A stretch of DNA of 64,000 nucleotides from Sphagnum magellanicum (Eukaryota > Streptophyta > Sphagnopsida > Sphagnales > Sphagnaceae): assembly GCA_021904315.1 (NCBI GenBank), contig CM038907.1, positions 31,317,223-31,381,222 of the forward strand, read 5' to 3'. This document shows positions 46,607 to 59,712 of the stretch, piece after piece. The translations under genes and the position numbers were made by a program. Below the pieces are notes generated by a model that saw only the letters and a list, made by a program, of their open reading frames with translations, was not told where the DNA came from and did not search any database. Positions within the stretch are counted from its first letter, which is position 1; each line of letters begins with the position of its first letter.

Positions 46607-49300
46607 TGATTAATTTTGCTATTTATTTGGATTTATTTTTTTCCAATTTTTTGATAACACAAAAGCAACCCCAAGTGGATCACCATTTTGGCTACATAAA
46701 AAAATTTGAGGGGGAGGGAGGTAGGGGGGGAAATGAAAAGAAAAAGAGATATAAATAAATAAATAAATAAAAATTAGTCCTATATTAGTACTGAGTATTG
46801 AGTCCTCTTGTGGAGGGAGACTCTTGACTCGAACCAATGGCTTCGGAATCAAAATGCATTTAGTCACCAATGATTGAGGCCCCCCACCTCCCACCCCTCC
46901 CCCCAGTTGTGTGACCACACACTGACACCCGGACGGTGCTCGGTAGGGGTATTTACCGTCTGTCTTTCATTTCATAAGGTGAAAAATGGCGAAAAATGGC
47001 GAAAAATGCCGTGTTTTGTTTGTCTTTTAGTGTCCGGAAATTTTTGTACCAAGTACATTGGAAGAAAGAAAGTTTGCCCGTCCACACCATCCATCCGCAC
47101 ACGAGCAAGTTACAATTTATAAAAATTTGTAATAAAAAAGAATCATAGTTCGGCTTAGGTGGGGGTGGTGCATTATTGAAGAAAACATAACACGTGAGAA
47201 CTGGCACCACGCACGTGTAAATTGTGTAAAAAATTATTATTTTTGAGTCGGTGAAATAACCGACAACAAACGACTTTCACTCCCAGCCACCGGCCAGGGT
47301 GAAACAAGCAAGCACCTTTCAAGTCCGTAAACCGGGGGGTGTTTTTAGTGTCCTGCCACCACCTTCTCGAGTGAGACCATCTTATCTTAATAGTGGCTAT
47401 TTTAGTCGGAACAATGGGATACTTATAATGTTTAAAAGCGATCAAACAATTTATTTATTGGGCAGGGGCCGGTGGGGGCGAGGTTGTGGAGTTTTTTTTT
47501 TTTAATAGCATGGTACGAATGTAAGTGCCAGTCTACCTAAAGTGCACCTGTTTACCCCCAAAGTGCACCAACCGACCGTCCCCTCCCCTCCCCTCCCTCA
47601 AAACATTATTTTTTTCAAAATTGTATACTAGGCTCCTTGAGAAGAGTTGTTAGTGTAAAGTTTGCAATGAACTTTGAGTGTAATTTTAAGCATGTCTCCC
47701 AAAAAAAAATTGTGAGAAATATCATCCTTAAAAACCGGGCCATCAAACGAGAGCTTCGACAATTTCGACAATTTGTGTTTTAGTGACAACTTTCGCAAGC
47801 TTCTACACTAATTATATATATTATTTTCAAAAATGTTTAAAGTTTTCATTTTTTTAAATATTAAATTTTTATGAAGGTAAATATTGAACACTCAAGACTA
47901 TTCTATTTGTCAAAATGATTTTTTTTAATTAATTGATTATTTGACATACATGTGTTGAAGTTGCCAAGGTGCTATGGTATTAGAGTATTGGAATTTGGGT
48001 GTAACATATTATCAATAAAGAGCTTATTCAGGCTATTATTATTCATTTTGTATTACAAAAAATGTCTTTCCTTAATTTACCTTTAAGTTTTAGATTATAT
48101 AATTTTCTTATCTCTCAGAATTTTTTTAATTATTTAAATTATAAATACAAATATATTTTGAAAACCTCCCCCAAGCCCACATCCCCCCCACCCCACCCCA
48201 AACGCACACAAAGAAGACATAATTTTAGCAACAATGAAGAATCTTCATTTGGTGCCAAATTTTGTGCTAAAAAGGTGCCCCTGTCAGGGCATTATTCCTT
48301 GGACCTTGGGCAAATAAGGAAGGAAATCTCGAGGAAAAGCAATTTTCTTCAACTTCGAGAAGGGTCCTCAAGCCAAAAACACAACCAAGTAAGTTACAAG
48401 ACGGCAAACAAAAATACTTTGCTATGGCCATTAACTTTGCTATGAAACATTTTCTTCTCAAAGACATCGAGAGAGAGCTCCGTAGGGGGAAGATGATGCC
48501 ATTCCGTTCAGGTCAGGTGGTAATACATGTTCTATGTGGGTCTCGTTTCAAATTGTAACTGATGTTCCACACCAATGATCGACATCGCAAGTGCAACTGG
48601 CAAAACCAAAAGATGACCGGACCGATTTGTCCCACCTTCGAGAATGGCACCACCCCGATCGAATGACTCCCAACTTCCCAGATGAAAATGGGACCCTCCT
48701 TGAAAGAGAGTAGGTTTTCATAGGAAATCCTTTGTGGGGCCACCTTGTGGATGAGATTTTTGAAATTTTGGAAGTGAAATTGGGGTCGTAGATGGATGAA
48801 TGAAGGGCCCAATAGGGGGAAAAGCATATGAGTTAATTTCCAGAATTTCTCACAATATTTTTAAAAGCTTGAATGGGTCTGGGGGAGATTTGGAATAAGA
48901 ATCTCACCCCCCCCCCCCCCTCAACTCAAGTCCTCCATTTGGATATATTGTATGGTTACTACTACTACTACTACTTTCTTACTACCCTATTAAACCCTAA
49001 AGAATAGTTACTAAACCCTACTAAACCCTAAAGAATGAAAGAGAATACATTGATGAAAGTTGTACCAATGAGCATTGTTTTCCTTTCTAATTTTGGGTTC
49101 TTTTTGGCCATGACTGGAATTTCTCAAAAGGAATTTTCTCAAAAGGAATTTCTCTAGTCCCAATTGCATGTGCGATAATGGCATGTATTGGATACCAAAA
49201 AACCCTAAACATACAATCTTGTGACCAGTTTGGTCGCCCCACACAAGATACCTATCTACCTACCGGACCCCACAATGGAAGTAACTCATAAACCTAACTT
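45366..49300. other. AT-rich stretch with simple repeats, no gene
   Basis: Contains a (GT)n run at 46567-46601, G-runs near 46152-46169, triple 'cgaaaaatgg' phrases near 46980-47010, CCCTCC runs near 47580, a C-run near 48906-48920 and scattered CCCTAAA singles near 48992-49035. Open frames here have no domain. Confidence 0.5.
46567..46601. repeat. (GT)n microsatellite
   Basis: A pure GT run of about 17 units. Confidence 0.95.
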
Positions 49301-52300
49301 GTAAACCAAACTAATCGAGGAGTGCCTCATCAGCTCAAATGTGAGCAATTACATATAGTAAAGGACGTCGTGAAGCATCATTTCATCCATCTGTCTCGTA
49401 CAGTTGTAAGGGAGGTTCACATATGAGTACGAGTTTCCCTGAGGGGAGGGTCGCATGAGGGCAGTAGCCTGAGGGCATTCCCGATCAATGGAGAACACAC
49501 AAGTATGGGAACTCACACCTACTAAAAACCTACTTCTTCTTAAGTATCGGAGGGTTCCTACACCAATAAGTAGGCACGCTTTCCCTCCCCCTATTACATA
49601 GGTGTAAGATCCACGCCTTTTCTAGGAGGGGTATTCATAGACATAAAATGGCCTCCAAATACATTAGGAAATTTCTCCACGTGCTTCTTTATATACGATT
49701 GCAAAAAAACATTTATCATAAGTTTTTTTTAAATAATAATTCTTTTCTAACCAAGGCAAGCAAGTACTCCCAATATTTTGGCAACTTGTAATCTAACATG
49801 CCCCTAAGAAAAGCTTGGAACTTGATTACAAAGGTAACCTTTGAAAGCTTATTTTGCCTTAGGTCCTCTTGTAATGTGGATATGAGCTAATCATTCCAAA
49901 GGACTAAATTCCTAAACATTCCTCTCATTTACCCTCCAAATCTTCGAATCAACCAATTGCCTCAAGCATTTGTTGTGCACAATTTCTTACTTTGACAACC
50001 ATTCATTTTAGCTCTCACCTTGCAATCACTAGACATTACATATGTTATAGGCAAAACTTTTTAGTTTAACAAACACTCCGTTGTTGCTCACATGGCTTAA
50101 CCTAGCAACACAAGGTTTAAATATTGCATATAATATAAACAATGGGATATGCTTGTCAAATGGCCAAAATCCCAAATATAAAAACCCATGAACAAAACAA
50201 GCATGCAAAATTAAAACACTACTTATATTAATCAACCTTGTCATTGGTTTTTTTATTTTTAAAACTTAATTAGCTAGGTCACATGTTTTGATTGAAAGCT
50301 TTTCAATTTTTAAGCTTCAAAATATATCTTATATCTATGCATTTTAGAAAATTACATGGACTTTTTTTCATTTTAAATAATTGCATGAATTTCCTATTAT
50401 TGTAAAATAATTATACAAGATAAAATTTGGCAAAAATGTGAAAAAGAATGTGAAGTGTTTGGAAATCAGATTTTATTTTATTTTGTTGTGAAACATGTTA
50501 TATACAACACAAATATTTTCAAGAATGTTTTAAGAACAACATGATTGTTGAACTTGTTAATATTGGCAACAATTACATGACAAAAATCAATGTGGAATTA
50601 ATTATTCTCTTCTATCTCAAATGTGCAAACGTCCAAAATGTCATATTCCACTAAATGTTACATATTTTTAATATCGCTGAACATATGATCTTGAATTGAT
50701 ACATGAAATCAAATTTCATCCCATAATAACTTTTGAAGTTGAATGAGAAACCATCCCCAAAATGGCAATTATTTGTAATTGGAATCTAAATATTTTGACC
50801 AAAAAAAAATGTCAATATTGTTTCATGGTTAGTTTTAGGTCAACAACTTGGAATGAACTTGTAGTGGATAAGGATCCTTTTATTAGACATGACCAACAAA
50901 ATCTACCACATCCGTTTTTGTTGATCCAACATTTGATGCGTTGATCTCTTTTAAAACCTTCAACTTAACATTCATAAACATTCATTGTCATGTGATCATT
51001 GATGTAATGAGCATATGAATTTCTTTCTTATTGCTTAGAACCAAAACGCAAAATATTAATGACTTAGTCATTGAAAATGACAATTAACAATGTAACAATC
51101 CTATTCTCCCATCGCAAAATATATATTTGAGAATATTGATAAATAGTGTGGAATGCATTACCCTTCAATTGCAACAAGTTTACATTGATTGCAACATCTT
51201 ATTTTCATAGCATATTAATGTTTCAAAGGATGGAAATCCTAATAGAGTTGCTCCTTTCATCCTTAAAGGCTCCAAGGAGGGATTTAAAAAGCATTTAGAC
51301 CTTAAGAAGCAACCTAGTTAAATTGGATGCACTATCGAATTTCATTCATTAACATCATTTATTAAATTAAAACTAACATTGGCATGTGTGGCTTTTCAAG
51401 ATACAATGCCACAAAAAAACACATGAACTTCACTTTTAAGAAGATGCAATACTTTTAAACTTGACATTAGAGGAAAATATTTTGAATCGCCTTTGTCTCA
51501 TGGATCTTAGTGTCCAACTTTTAAATGGATTTTTATTTTGCTCATAACATGAAAATATGAAATTATTGCATTAACAAAGGCTCTAACATGTATAGTAAGG
51601 ATTTCGCACAATTTATTTAGCCCATCATATTTATTAAAAATCATTTGAATTTGTTAAAAATTTATGTTCTTGTTATTTTTGTTGTCAAATGGATGTGTTA
51701 TCTCCTTGTCAAGGTGTTATGTAGAAAGATTCAATGCATAGAATCAAGATGGACAAGGCATTGGTAGATGTTTGAATGAGCTATTGCCCATACTTCTTCA
51801 ATAAGAAACACAATTCATTGTTGACCACCATTACAATAGATCAAAATCTTAAGGAACTATAGATTAAAGTTTTAAGAACGTAGAAATGTGAGAATTATAT
51901 TTTTCTTGTTATAAGGTTTAATCTTGACATTGAATCTTGATTGAAGTTTCTAGTTCAACATATTCTTGGACTATGTTTTCAACTTGTTCGTGTTATTTAT
52001 TTTCCATCACAACAAACTTTATTCACATCCTTTCTTCACATTAAACTAAAATTTGCCACAAACATTTTTTCCAAGCATTATGTTGAAGTGGGGTGTGTGA
52101 ATGAATGTATGCAATGGTATACAAACTTGAAAATATGGTGGGTCATTGGAGACCTTGATGCCATGGTTGGTTAACATTTAATCAAAAAGTTTAACTTGAG
52201 GATCTCAAATATGATATATATACATCCAAAATCCTTTCAGATGTTACTTTGAACATCATTCCTTGTATAATTACATGGTGCATTTGTTGCAATTTGTAAA

Positions 52301-55040
52301 ACCTTGAATGAAGAACATGTTGTTTAAATTAATGTATGATAATTACATTGTGGTTTAACAAAATAACTTAAGAATTAATCAAAATAAGCTTTTTATCCCA
52401 GATGTTCACATAAATTTATAGATTATACATAATTGTATTAGATATTTATTCCTATTATTATGAAAATGGATATTTAGTGCATTAAATGTACTCATTGATA
52501 CTTCAAAATTTTATTACTATTATATAGTTTTTCATCCCACATTTTTAGGATATGATTGATTATGTTATGGTAGTGCAATTTAATCATTATTAGGAAATAT
52601 GGATGTAATTCATTAATTCAATTTTTTATGGGGTCCTAAAAATGAACTAGGTGACCATATGTTTTTGCCATTCACCTTGGGTGAAATTTGAATCATTCAT
52701 GTCCACTTCTAATGGAAGCAATTCACTTAGGGTAATTCACCAAGGTCAATTTTTTGTAATTATTTTTAAATATTGATTATTTTTGAAATTTTATCATTAA
52801 TCCATATATTGTAGTCCAATTATGTATAAAATTATTCGATGTATGTATGTTAGATGTATATAGTGTTAATATATTATATTATATATATAATGCATTGCAT
52901 TGATAAGAATAATATATATTATATTTAATGATTATCATGTATAACTAATATATTACAAATTAATATAACTAAAATATATATGGTATCTCTTGTTGACATA
53001 ATATAATATTGAGTTTATAATGTAATATGAAATATTAACATAGATTAATTAATAGTAATATTTATGTAGTATTAATTAATTAAAAAACTGCATAAATATT
53101 TTTACATTTTGTTTATATTAGTCATACATTATTTTGCATAAAAAAATCTCATGTCAAAGCATATTTTTTCATGAAAAACATTTTGTGAATTTTTATTAAT
53201 TAAAAAATCCAAATGTGTTTTCCCTCAAATGGATTGTAATTTTGTATGTTTATTTATTATACATGTGTAGACCTTTGAAAAAAAAAGTGAACAACATATG
53301 AAAAGGAAAATAAATGTCAAAAAAATTGTGTTATTGCAACATATGTAGTCTTTGACACCTTGAATCACAATGTTAAATGGTTGTTGGTTGGCAAATACAA
53401 TAATTGGTCTCTTTGGAGACCAAGGTTCAAACCTTGATACCAACAATCATATACGTGTTGATCATACATAACCTAATTCAATTGCCATGCATAAATTCCC
53501 CATTAAACCAAGTGTTAGTGAATCACTATGTCCATATCAATTGGTTCTCATTTAGTAAAGGGCATAATGAATTCATTAAATTTCTTATTTATTAAAATTT
53601 TATCACTTTCACCCAAAACCTAATGAGATTCCTGATGAACTTGGCCATGTCCTTGGCTACTACACAATCTCTTTGCAATTCAACATTGGGTTTTGTTATC
53701 ATGTTGACAAGTTTATTTTATTACCTTTTAATTTCATTCAACATTGCTTCAATTGAGTAGAAATTCTATGGACAACAAAATTCCCAAAAATGTATATAAA
53801 CATGTCAAAATTTTGCCTAACAAACATTAAAGCAAGATTTATATTTATGATTTTTTGTTCATCCACACCTATCCATGCATATTTATGCAAATTAGGGCAC
53901 TTCCATTATTTTGTTCCAAAATTGTTTCATATTGAAAAACAATGTGGGCATTCCAAGGAGCATCATTAAGGATGTTTTCAATATTTTAGTAACGGTATTT
54001 GGAAATTGTGGATCAACAAATAATGTGATGAAATTTTATTAAGTCATGACTAATGCAACATTTGAAATACCCCATGTGTTTTTTTCCACAATTTTTTTTC
54101 AATTTGACAAAAGTTAAAAGATTTACTTCTAACATCAAAGTTTGGAATATGGTTAACAAAAGGGGATATCACATTGATGGTCAATCTCAATATGTTATTC
54201 CAATATTAATTCACAATTCAATTCTTATTTTAAGACAATAATATATGCAAGGGTAGGTTTAACCATCAAAGTAACCAAACAAGGACAAGGGAGACAATAT
54301 TGGTCTAATAAACTACTTTTCAAGTACCATATTTCTACATGGTAACAAGTCAAATCTATTGCCTTTGATTAACAACCCATGCAAACAATTTCAACAATAA
54401 TTAACATTCATGTCTTGTTCTTAGATAACTTTCACAAAACAAGACCACGACACATAAAACCCTCAATCCAAAATAAATAAATAGAGGAACATCATTTCTT
54501 TGGCCACACTTTTAAACTTTGTAAAAGGTTTTAAAAGTCAAGTCTCAAAATAAGGTTGGACATGGGTAATCATTCAATTAACTTAAATTTAACTAATTAT
54601 CTTACAAGGCTTAAACTTGCTACCCAATATGTAGTGAATTGACTAGTTGATTAAATCATTTCAAATGAATGCTTCTATATAAGAGTTGCAACATGTAATG
54701 ACATTTTTAATCTTTTAGAATATTTTTGACATGAAATTTTCATGTTTATTTATTTATTTATTATCGTGATACATTGACAAGTATTACAATTAAACAATAA
54801 ATCACCAATTGATTGTTACATAGTTATAGGTTGGTAATATTGTGCCAAATAGACCATGAAAGGATGTGTAATTGAATAATTTGTGCTACAACATATATGA
54901 ATTTGTTTACAAACCATTTATAAAATTTCAATAAAGACTATAATTGGAACTTGTTTAAGTGAAATATGTATAGGGTCCAATAGTATTGATGCACTCCCAA
55001 CCTCCTCAATAGACTCAAATATGAGTCTAAGATGAAAACA
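49301..55040. other. AT-rich gene-free stretch
   Basis: No domain-bearing frame. 52840-53110 is extremely AT-rich (repeated 'atatta'/'aatata'). On the minus strand at 53442-53435 the bases TGGTATCA, within 'ttggtatcaaggtttgaacc', resemble the start of a Met-tRNA primer-binding site, so a decayed retrotransposon may lie around it. Confidence 0.45.
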
Positions 55041-55760
55041 ACAGAAGAATAGGAAGTTGGGGCACGCTCCTTGACTCGTAGCACTTTGGGGGTAGAGGGG
55101 CGTGCTGGAGCTTTAGGATGGGACCAAGCATATTGACAAGCACTTCAATCATTCACACGAACCTGCACAAACCAAACAACAAGTTAGTTAGTGCATAATT
55201 AAAGCACTTTTGGTGCACGGACAAGCCACGGGCAAACTCGAACTCACAAGACTCACCACAGCTCGGACTTGGGGGAAGCCACCACCTTCCCCTTTATAGT
55301 ATACTTGGTGCCTAGCCACAAGGCCAACATCCAAATGGCATTTTATCCTAGGACTCCCAAGTGGGAGTCCCGAAATTCCTAAAGTTAGGACTCCCACGAC
55401 TTTGGGGGCCCATAACTTTGTGTTCATACCTCTGATTGAGATGAGGTCTAAAGCAAAGTTGTAGCTCTCATCGAGAGCCTTCCAACAGTATTTGGCACGC
55501 CACCTCCACGCCGAGAAATTGGGGTGATTTTTGACTTTTAATGGTTGAAAGTCAAACTGTCAATTTGACTCCTAACCTTTCTTTTGGCCATAACTTATGT
55601 TTTAAATGTCCAAATGGGTGATGCGAGCCCATTTTAGATATCTACGTACTAAGAAATTTTCAATGATATAAAAAACATTTCAATCCAATGAATTTTGACC
55701 CTTGCAATCGCCCTCTAAAGATTTGAAAATCCATTGGGACTCCAACTTCCAAAGTGGGAG
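55040..55760. mobile_element. LTR-retrotransposon-like non-coding remnant
   Basis: GC-richer than its surroundings. It has phrases typical of the non-coding parts of plant LTR elements ('ggcccataactttgtgttc', 'aaagttgtagctctcatcga', 'gccttccaacag', 'tggccataacttatgtttt'), in an order seen in such repeats. A related phrase set ('ggccataactttctcatttc') occurs at 60440-60720. No coding part or paired LTR was found. Confidence 0.35.
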
Positions 55761-56609
55761 ATCATTTGGGAGTGTGGGGGTTCATTCCCTCACACTCTCT
55801 TACACTCCCAGGAGCATGAAATGTGATTCCTAGGCTCACTCTTGGCCCACACCTTCGCAAGCCCTTGCTTTGGTTGTGAGCCTAAAGTTAAGGTTACGAC
55901 AAGTATGGTCATCAACTCTACAATTATGAAAACATTTTATATGGAATTCTAAGCCTAACCACTTCGCTCCTTTCGCCAACCCACCTACATAGATATGAAA
56001 AGTTAAATAAACATGTGCCTTTAATACTTGAAATTTCATAATTTGGTTGAATTGAGCCAAATTACGAAAAAAATTAAATTCAATTGACTTTGGTTTGAAT
56101 TGACATCAAATTGAATTAAAATTGGTTTGAATTCAATTGAAATTTCAATGAAATATTAACCTAATGAATCCAAAGGAAAACAATATTGTGTTCAATTCAA
56201 TTAAATATGTATTCCATTCAATGTGTTTGAATTCAATTTGAATTCAATTGAATTGCTTTCAATGAAAGTTGCAAATGCATTCACTATTTTCCTTCAAATA
56301 TAACTTAATTTTCAAAAATTTAACTTAATTTTTCCACCAATTCATTGTTAGTATTAGTGTGTTAATGTGTATAAAGTGGAGCCCAAATCCAAACTTCTAT
56401 GCAAAGGCATACAAGTTTACATTCAAGTTATGTTATTATTAATGTTTATTGAGAATGCATATATTGAGGTACTAACTGCAAAAATTTGAATATATATAGC
56501 AATATGTTGGAATCAATTATGCTCAAACAAATAGAAATGAAGAAAAATTACTTGACTAATGTTTAGTGTTAAATAATTTTCTAAAGGTTTGACCCCAAAA
56601 AAAAACTTA
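55761..56609. other. AT-rich gene-free stretch
   Basis: Contains a patch near 56070-56260 of overlapping 'gaattcaattga'/'tttgaattcaat' motifs. No gene is recognised. Confidence 0.5.
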
Positions 56610-57300
56610 ATGATATTATAACATGAATGTTTTCTTCCTAAAACACTAATTGTGACATTCAATCTTACGTGGTTTCATTACATGTATGCGTTCTTCTTCT
56701 TTTTTAATTTTAATTTTTAGCTTTAACTTTAGTATTGTGTAATTTCATCGTTTCCTCCCAAAAACCTTGACCATAACACTCGTATTGTGTGGTTTCATTG
56801 CACAAATGTTTTTTCCCTCAATCCTTAATCCTAATCCTAGCATTTATTGTGTAATTAAATTCCACAAATGTTTTTTTCCGACAAAAGCTTATCCTAAATA
56901 TTATGTATTGTGTAACTTCATTGCACAAATAATTTTTTTTCCAAAAACCTTGACCTTAACATTCAATATTGTGAAGCTTCATTGCACAATTTTTTTTTTC
57001 TTGAAAACCCTAACCTTGACATTTGGTATTGTGTAGTTTCATTGCTTGAATGTTTTCTTCCCCAAGACATTAATCATAATTGTAACATTTATTGTGTGGC
57101 TTCATTGCATGAATGTATTCTTCCCCCAAAATCTTAACATTCAATATTGTGCTTCATTACATGAATTTTTTTCTTCTAAAAACCCTAGTCCTACTTTGGG
57201 TATTGTGTAATTTCATTAAAACAATTTACAAAAGAAAACCTTAACCCTAAGCCTAACATTGATTATTATGTAATTTCAGTGGTAATTGTTGTTGTCTCTA
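56610..57300. repeat. tandem array of about ten ~65-70-bp units
   Basis: The unit is 'tattgtgtagtttcattgca', then 'caaatgttttttccc', then 'aaaaaccttgaccataacatt'. Length varies through the T-run and small indels. The 89-codon plus-strand frame 56767-57036 exists only because several units happen to keep frame; it has no domain. Confidence 0.85.
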
Positions 57301-58857
57301 TGAACTTTCTTGTTGTTCTAGTGCTTTGTTTTCATTTTGCAATGCTTTCTTTTTGGATGGAGATTATATACATCTTGGATGGTTAAAGATTCAATGGAAC
57401 CCTTTCTTCTTTAAAGACTTTGTTGTTGTAAGATGAAGATTTAGTCAATTTTAGAACTAGGAATGGGGAGGTAGAAGGAATAGCTTTAAGAAAACTCATA
57501 GTACACATAAGAAGTGGTTTTTCTTTAAATATTTATTTGTCAAGCATGGGAGATCAAGGATTTGTTAACAATGGGTCATGGTGATTTGGAGCCAAATGCT
57601 TGTAAACAAGTGGGATGTTTCTATCGATCTCTTAGAATTCAATTACACAAAAGGGTATACCAAGTAGATGTATTCCTTAGGTTTGGTACAAGAAGAGAGA
57701 AATAACAATTTAAGGTTTAGTGTTTAAGGTATACATAAATGTATTGCCTAGAGAAATGCACCAAAAGAGAGGGGGAAAGAAAAATATATATGTATTTAAA
57801 GTTTAAGGTTTAAGCTATATATACATGTGCATTATTTGGAAAGATGAGAGAAAGAAATTTTTTTGTGTTCTTTTTATTTCTATTGTGCACACCTACCCAT
57901 GACACACAAAATACTTTACTACTCTCAACCATGGTCATGTATCCCAACATTCCAAAACCTCAAAGTGTCAAGTAGGAACAACCCTTATTTGGTCACTATA
58001 ACATAAACCACCTCTTTGGTCTCTTTCAAAACCTTTTGTATTAGCTTAAAATATTTAAATTAGTAATAGTGGCTTAACCAATTCTATTTTAAAATAAAGG
58101 AACCAAATAACAATGTAATATTTATCTTAATTGCAAGCAAGTGTTTTACCATGCAACAAGCCAATTTTTCATACAATACGGCCTTGTAACAAACCATCAT
58201 GTGAGTTTGCCGACTTACTATTTTAAAAAAATTCTTTAAAATGGTGTATCATGGAAAATAAGAATTTACCATTACTAAACCTTCAATGTGCTTAATGTTT
58301 GGTATTTGTTTATTAACCATCTATACTCCGAAGCATATAATTATATGATGTTGCCCATAAATGATTGTGGAAAATATATAACATAAGATAATTACTATAT
58401 TCATTTGATTGGTTTTGGTGAAACTTGGAATTTCAACCACTAGCATAGAACCCATATGGCGAGCCTTTATTTTGTTAAAATTATGGACCTATATATATAT
58501 ATACAAAACCTCTCTTTCAATGGTTACTTGCTGATCTTTTGGTCCATATTATGTCAAAAAAATAGAATCTTATCATTATTGGTTTCACTAACAAAAATCT
58601 TGTCGTTTGCAACCAGTCACTATGCAACTAACATGCAATTAACTGTTGTTTATAGCTATATCAATCATGTTTGCAACTACAAATTTGGTATTGTATAATT
58701 TTTGAACCATACGATTGTGTGTGCAATTAACATTCAGCTAAATATGTACAACATGAACACGTGTCATAAAAATAATGTCCTAAATTAATACATACTTAAA
58801 TTAATATATTTAATGTATCTACACAGCCTATGTATAATAATATTATGTACCTCTAAT
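57301..58857. other. AT-rich gene-free stretch
   Basis: Two 'ttaaggttta..gtataca' segments near 57700-57825 are loosely repeated. No gene or RNA is recognised. Confidence 0.5.
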
Positions 58858-59712
58858 ACTAAGGTTAAACCCATGCTAATCAAAGTTAGCCTAAACTAAC
58901 CATGGTTTCACTAAGTTAGGTTAAACTAATTATCGCAAAATTAAGTTAGGTTAAACTAAATTAAATTAAATTAGATTAGGCTAAATTAAACTAGGCCAAA
59001 CTAATTATGGCTAAACTAAATTAAATTAAATTAAATTAGGCTAAACTAAATTAAACTAAATTAAATTAAGCTAAACTAACCATGGAAAAATTTAAGTTAA
59101 GCTAAATGAATTACAGTTTAAAAAATATAACTAAATTAAACTAGGTTAAACTAACCATGGTTAGATTAACTTAGGTTAAACTAATTACGATTAAATTAAA
59201 TTAAGCTAGGTTAAACTAAATTAAACTAACTATAGTTAAATTAAATAAGGCTAAAATAATTATGAAAAACTAAATTACATTAATCTAACAATAGTTAAAT
59301 TAAATGAGGCCAATTTAATAATGGCTAAAATAAAATAAAATAAATTAGGCTAAAATAATTATCACTAAACTAAAGTAAATTAAGCTAAACTAATTATGGC
59401 TAGATTAACTTTGGCTAAAATAAATTAAGCTAAATTAAATTAGGTTAAAACTATGCATGGGTAAATCAAATTAGGCTAAACTAATCATGGTTAAATTAAA
59501 TTAAGTTATGCTAAACTGATCATCGTTAAATTACATTAGGTTAAATTAATTATGGATAAACCAAATTAGGCAAAATTCATTATGGGCTAAATTAAATTAA
59601 GATGAATTAATTATGGCTAAATTAAATTAAGCTAAAATTAACCATGACTAAATTAAGTTAAGCTAAACTCAATTATGCTAAATTGAATTAAGCTAAACTA
59701 ACCATGGTTAAA
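58858..59712. repeat. ~850-bp array of CTAAA/TTAAA words with CCATGG palindromes
   Basis: Nearly the whole segment is made of 5-base words (ctaaa, ttaaa, ttagg) arranged in units of roughly 25-35 bp of the form 'ttaggttaaactaa' plus 'ccatggttaaa' or 'ttatggctaaa'. The palindrome TAACCATGGTTA recurs. It begins and ends sharply against ordinary AT-rich DNA. Confidence 0.85.

Noticed and set aside
48513..48827. 104-codon minus-strand frame
   Set aside because: No domain and no splice context; looks like chance.
53435..53442. Met-tRNA primer-binding site of a retrotransposon
   Set aside because: Only eight bases match and no LTR or coding part is visible nearby, so it is not called as a feature of its own.
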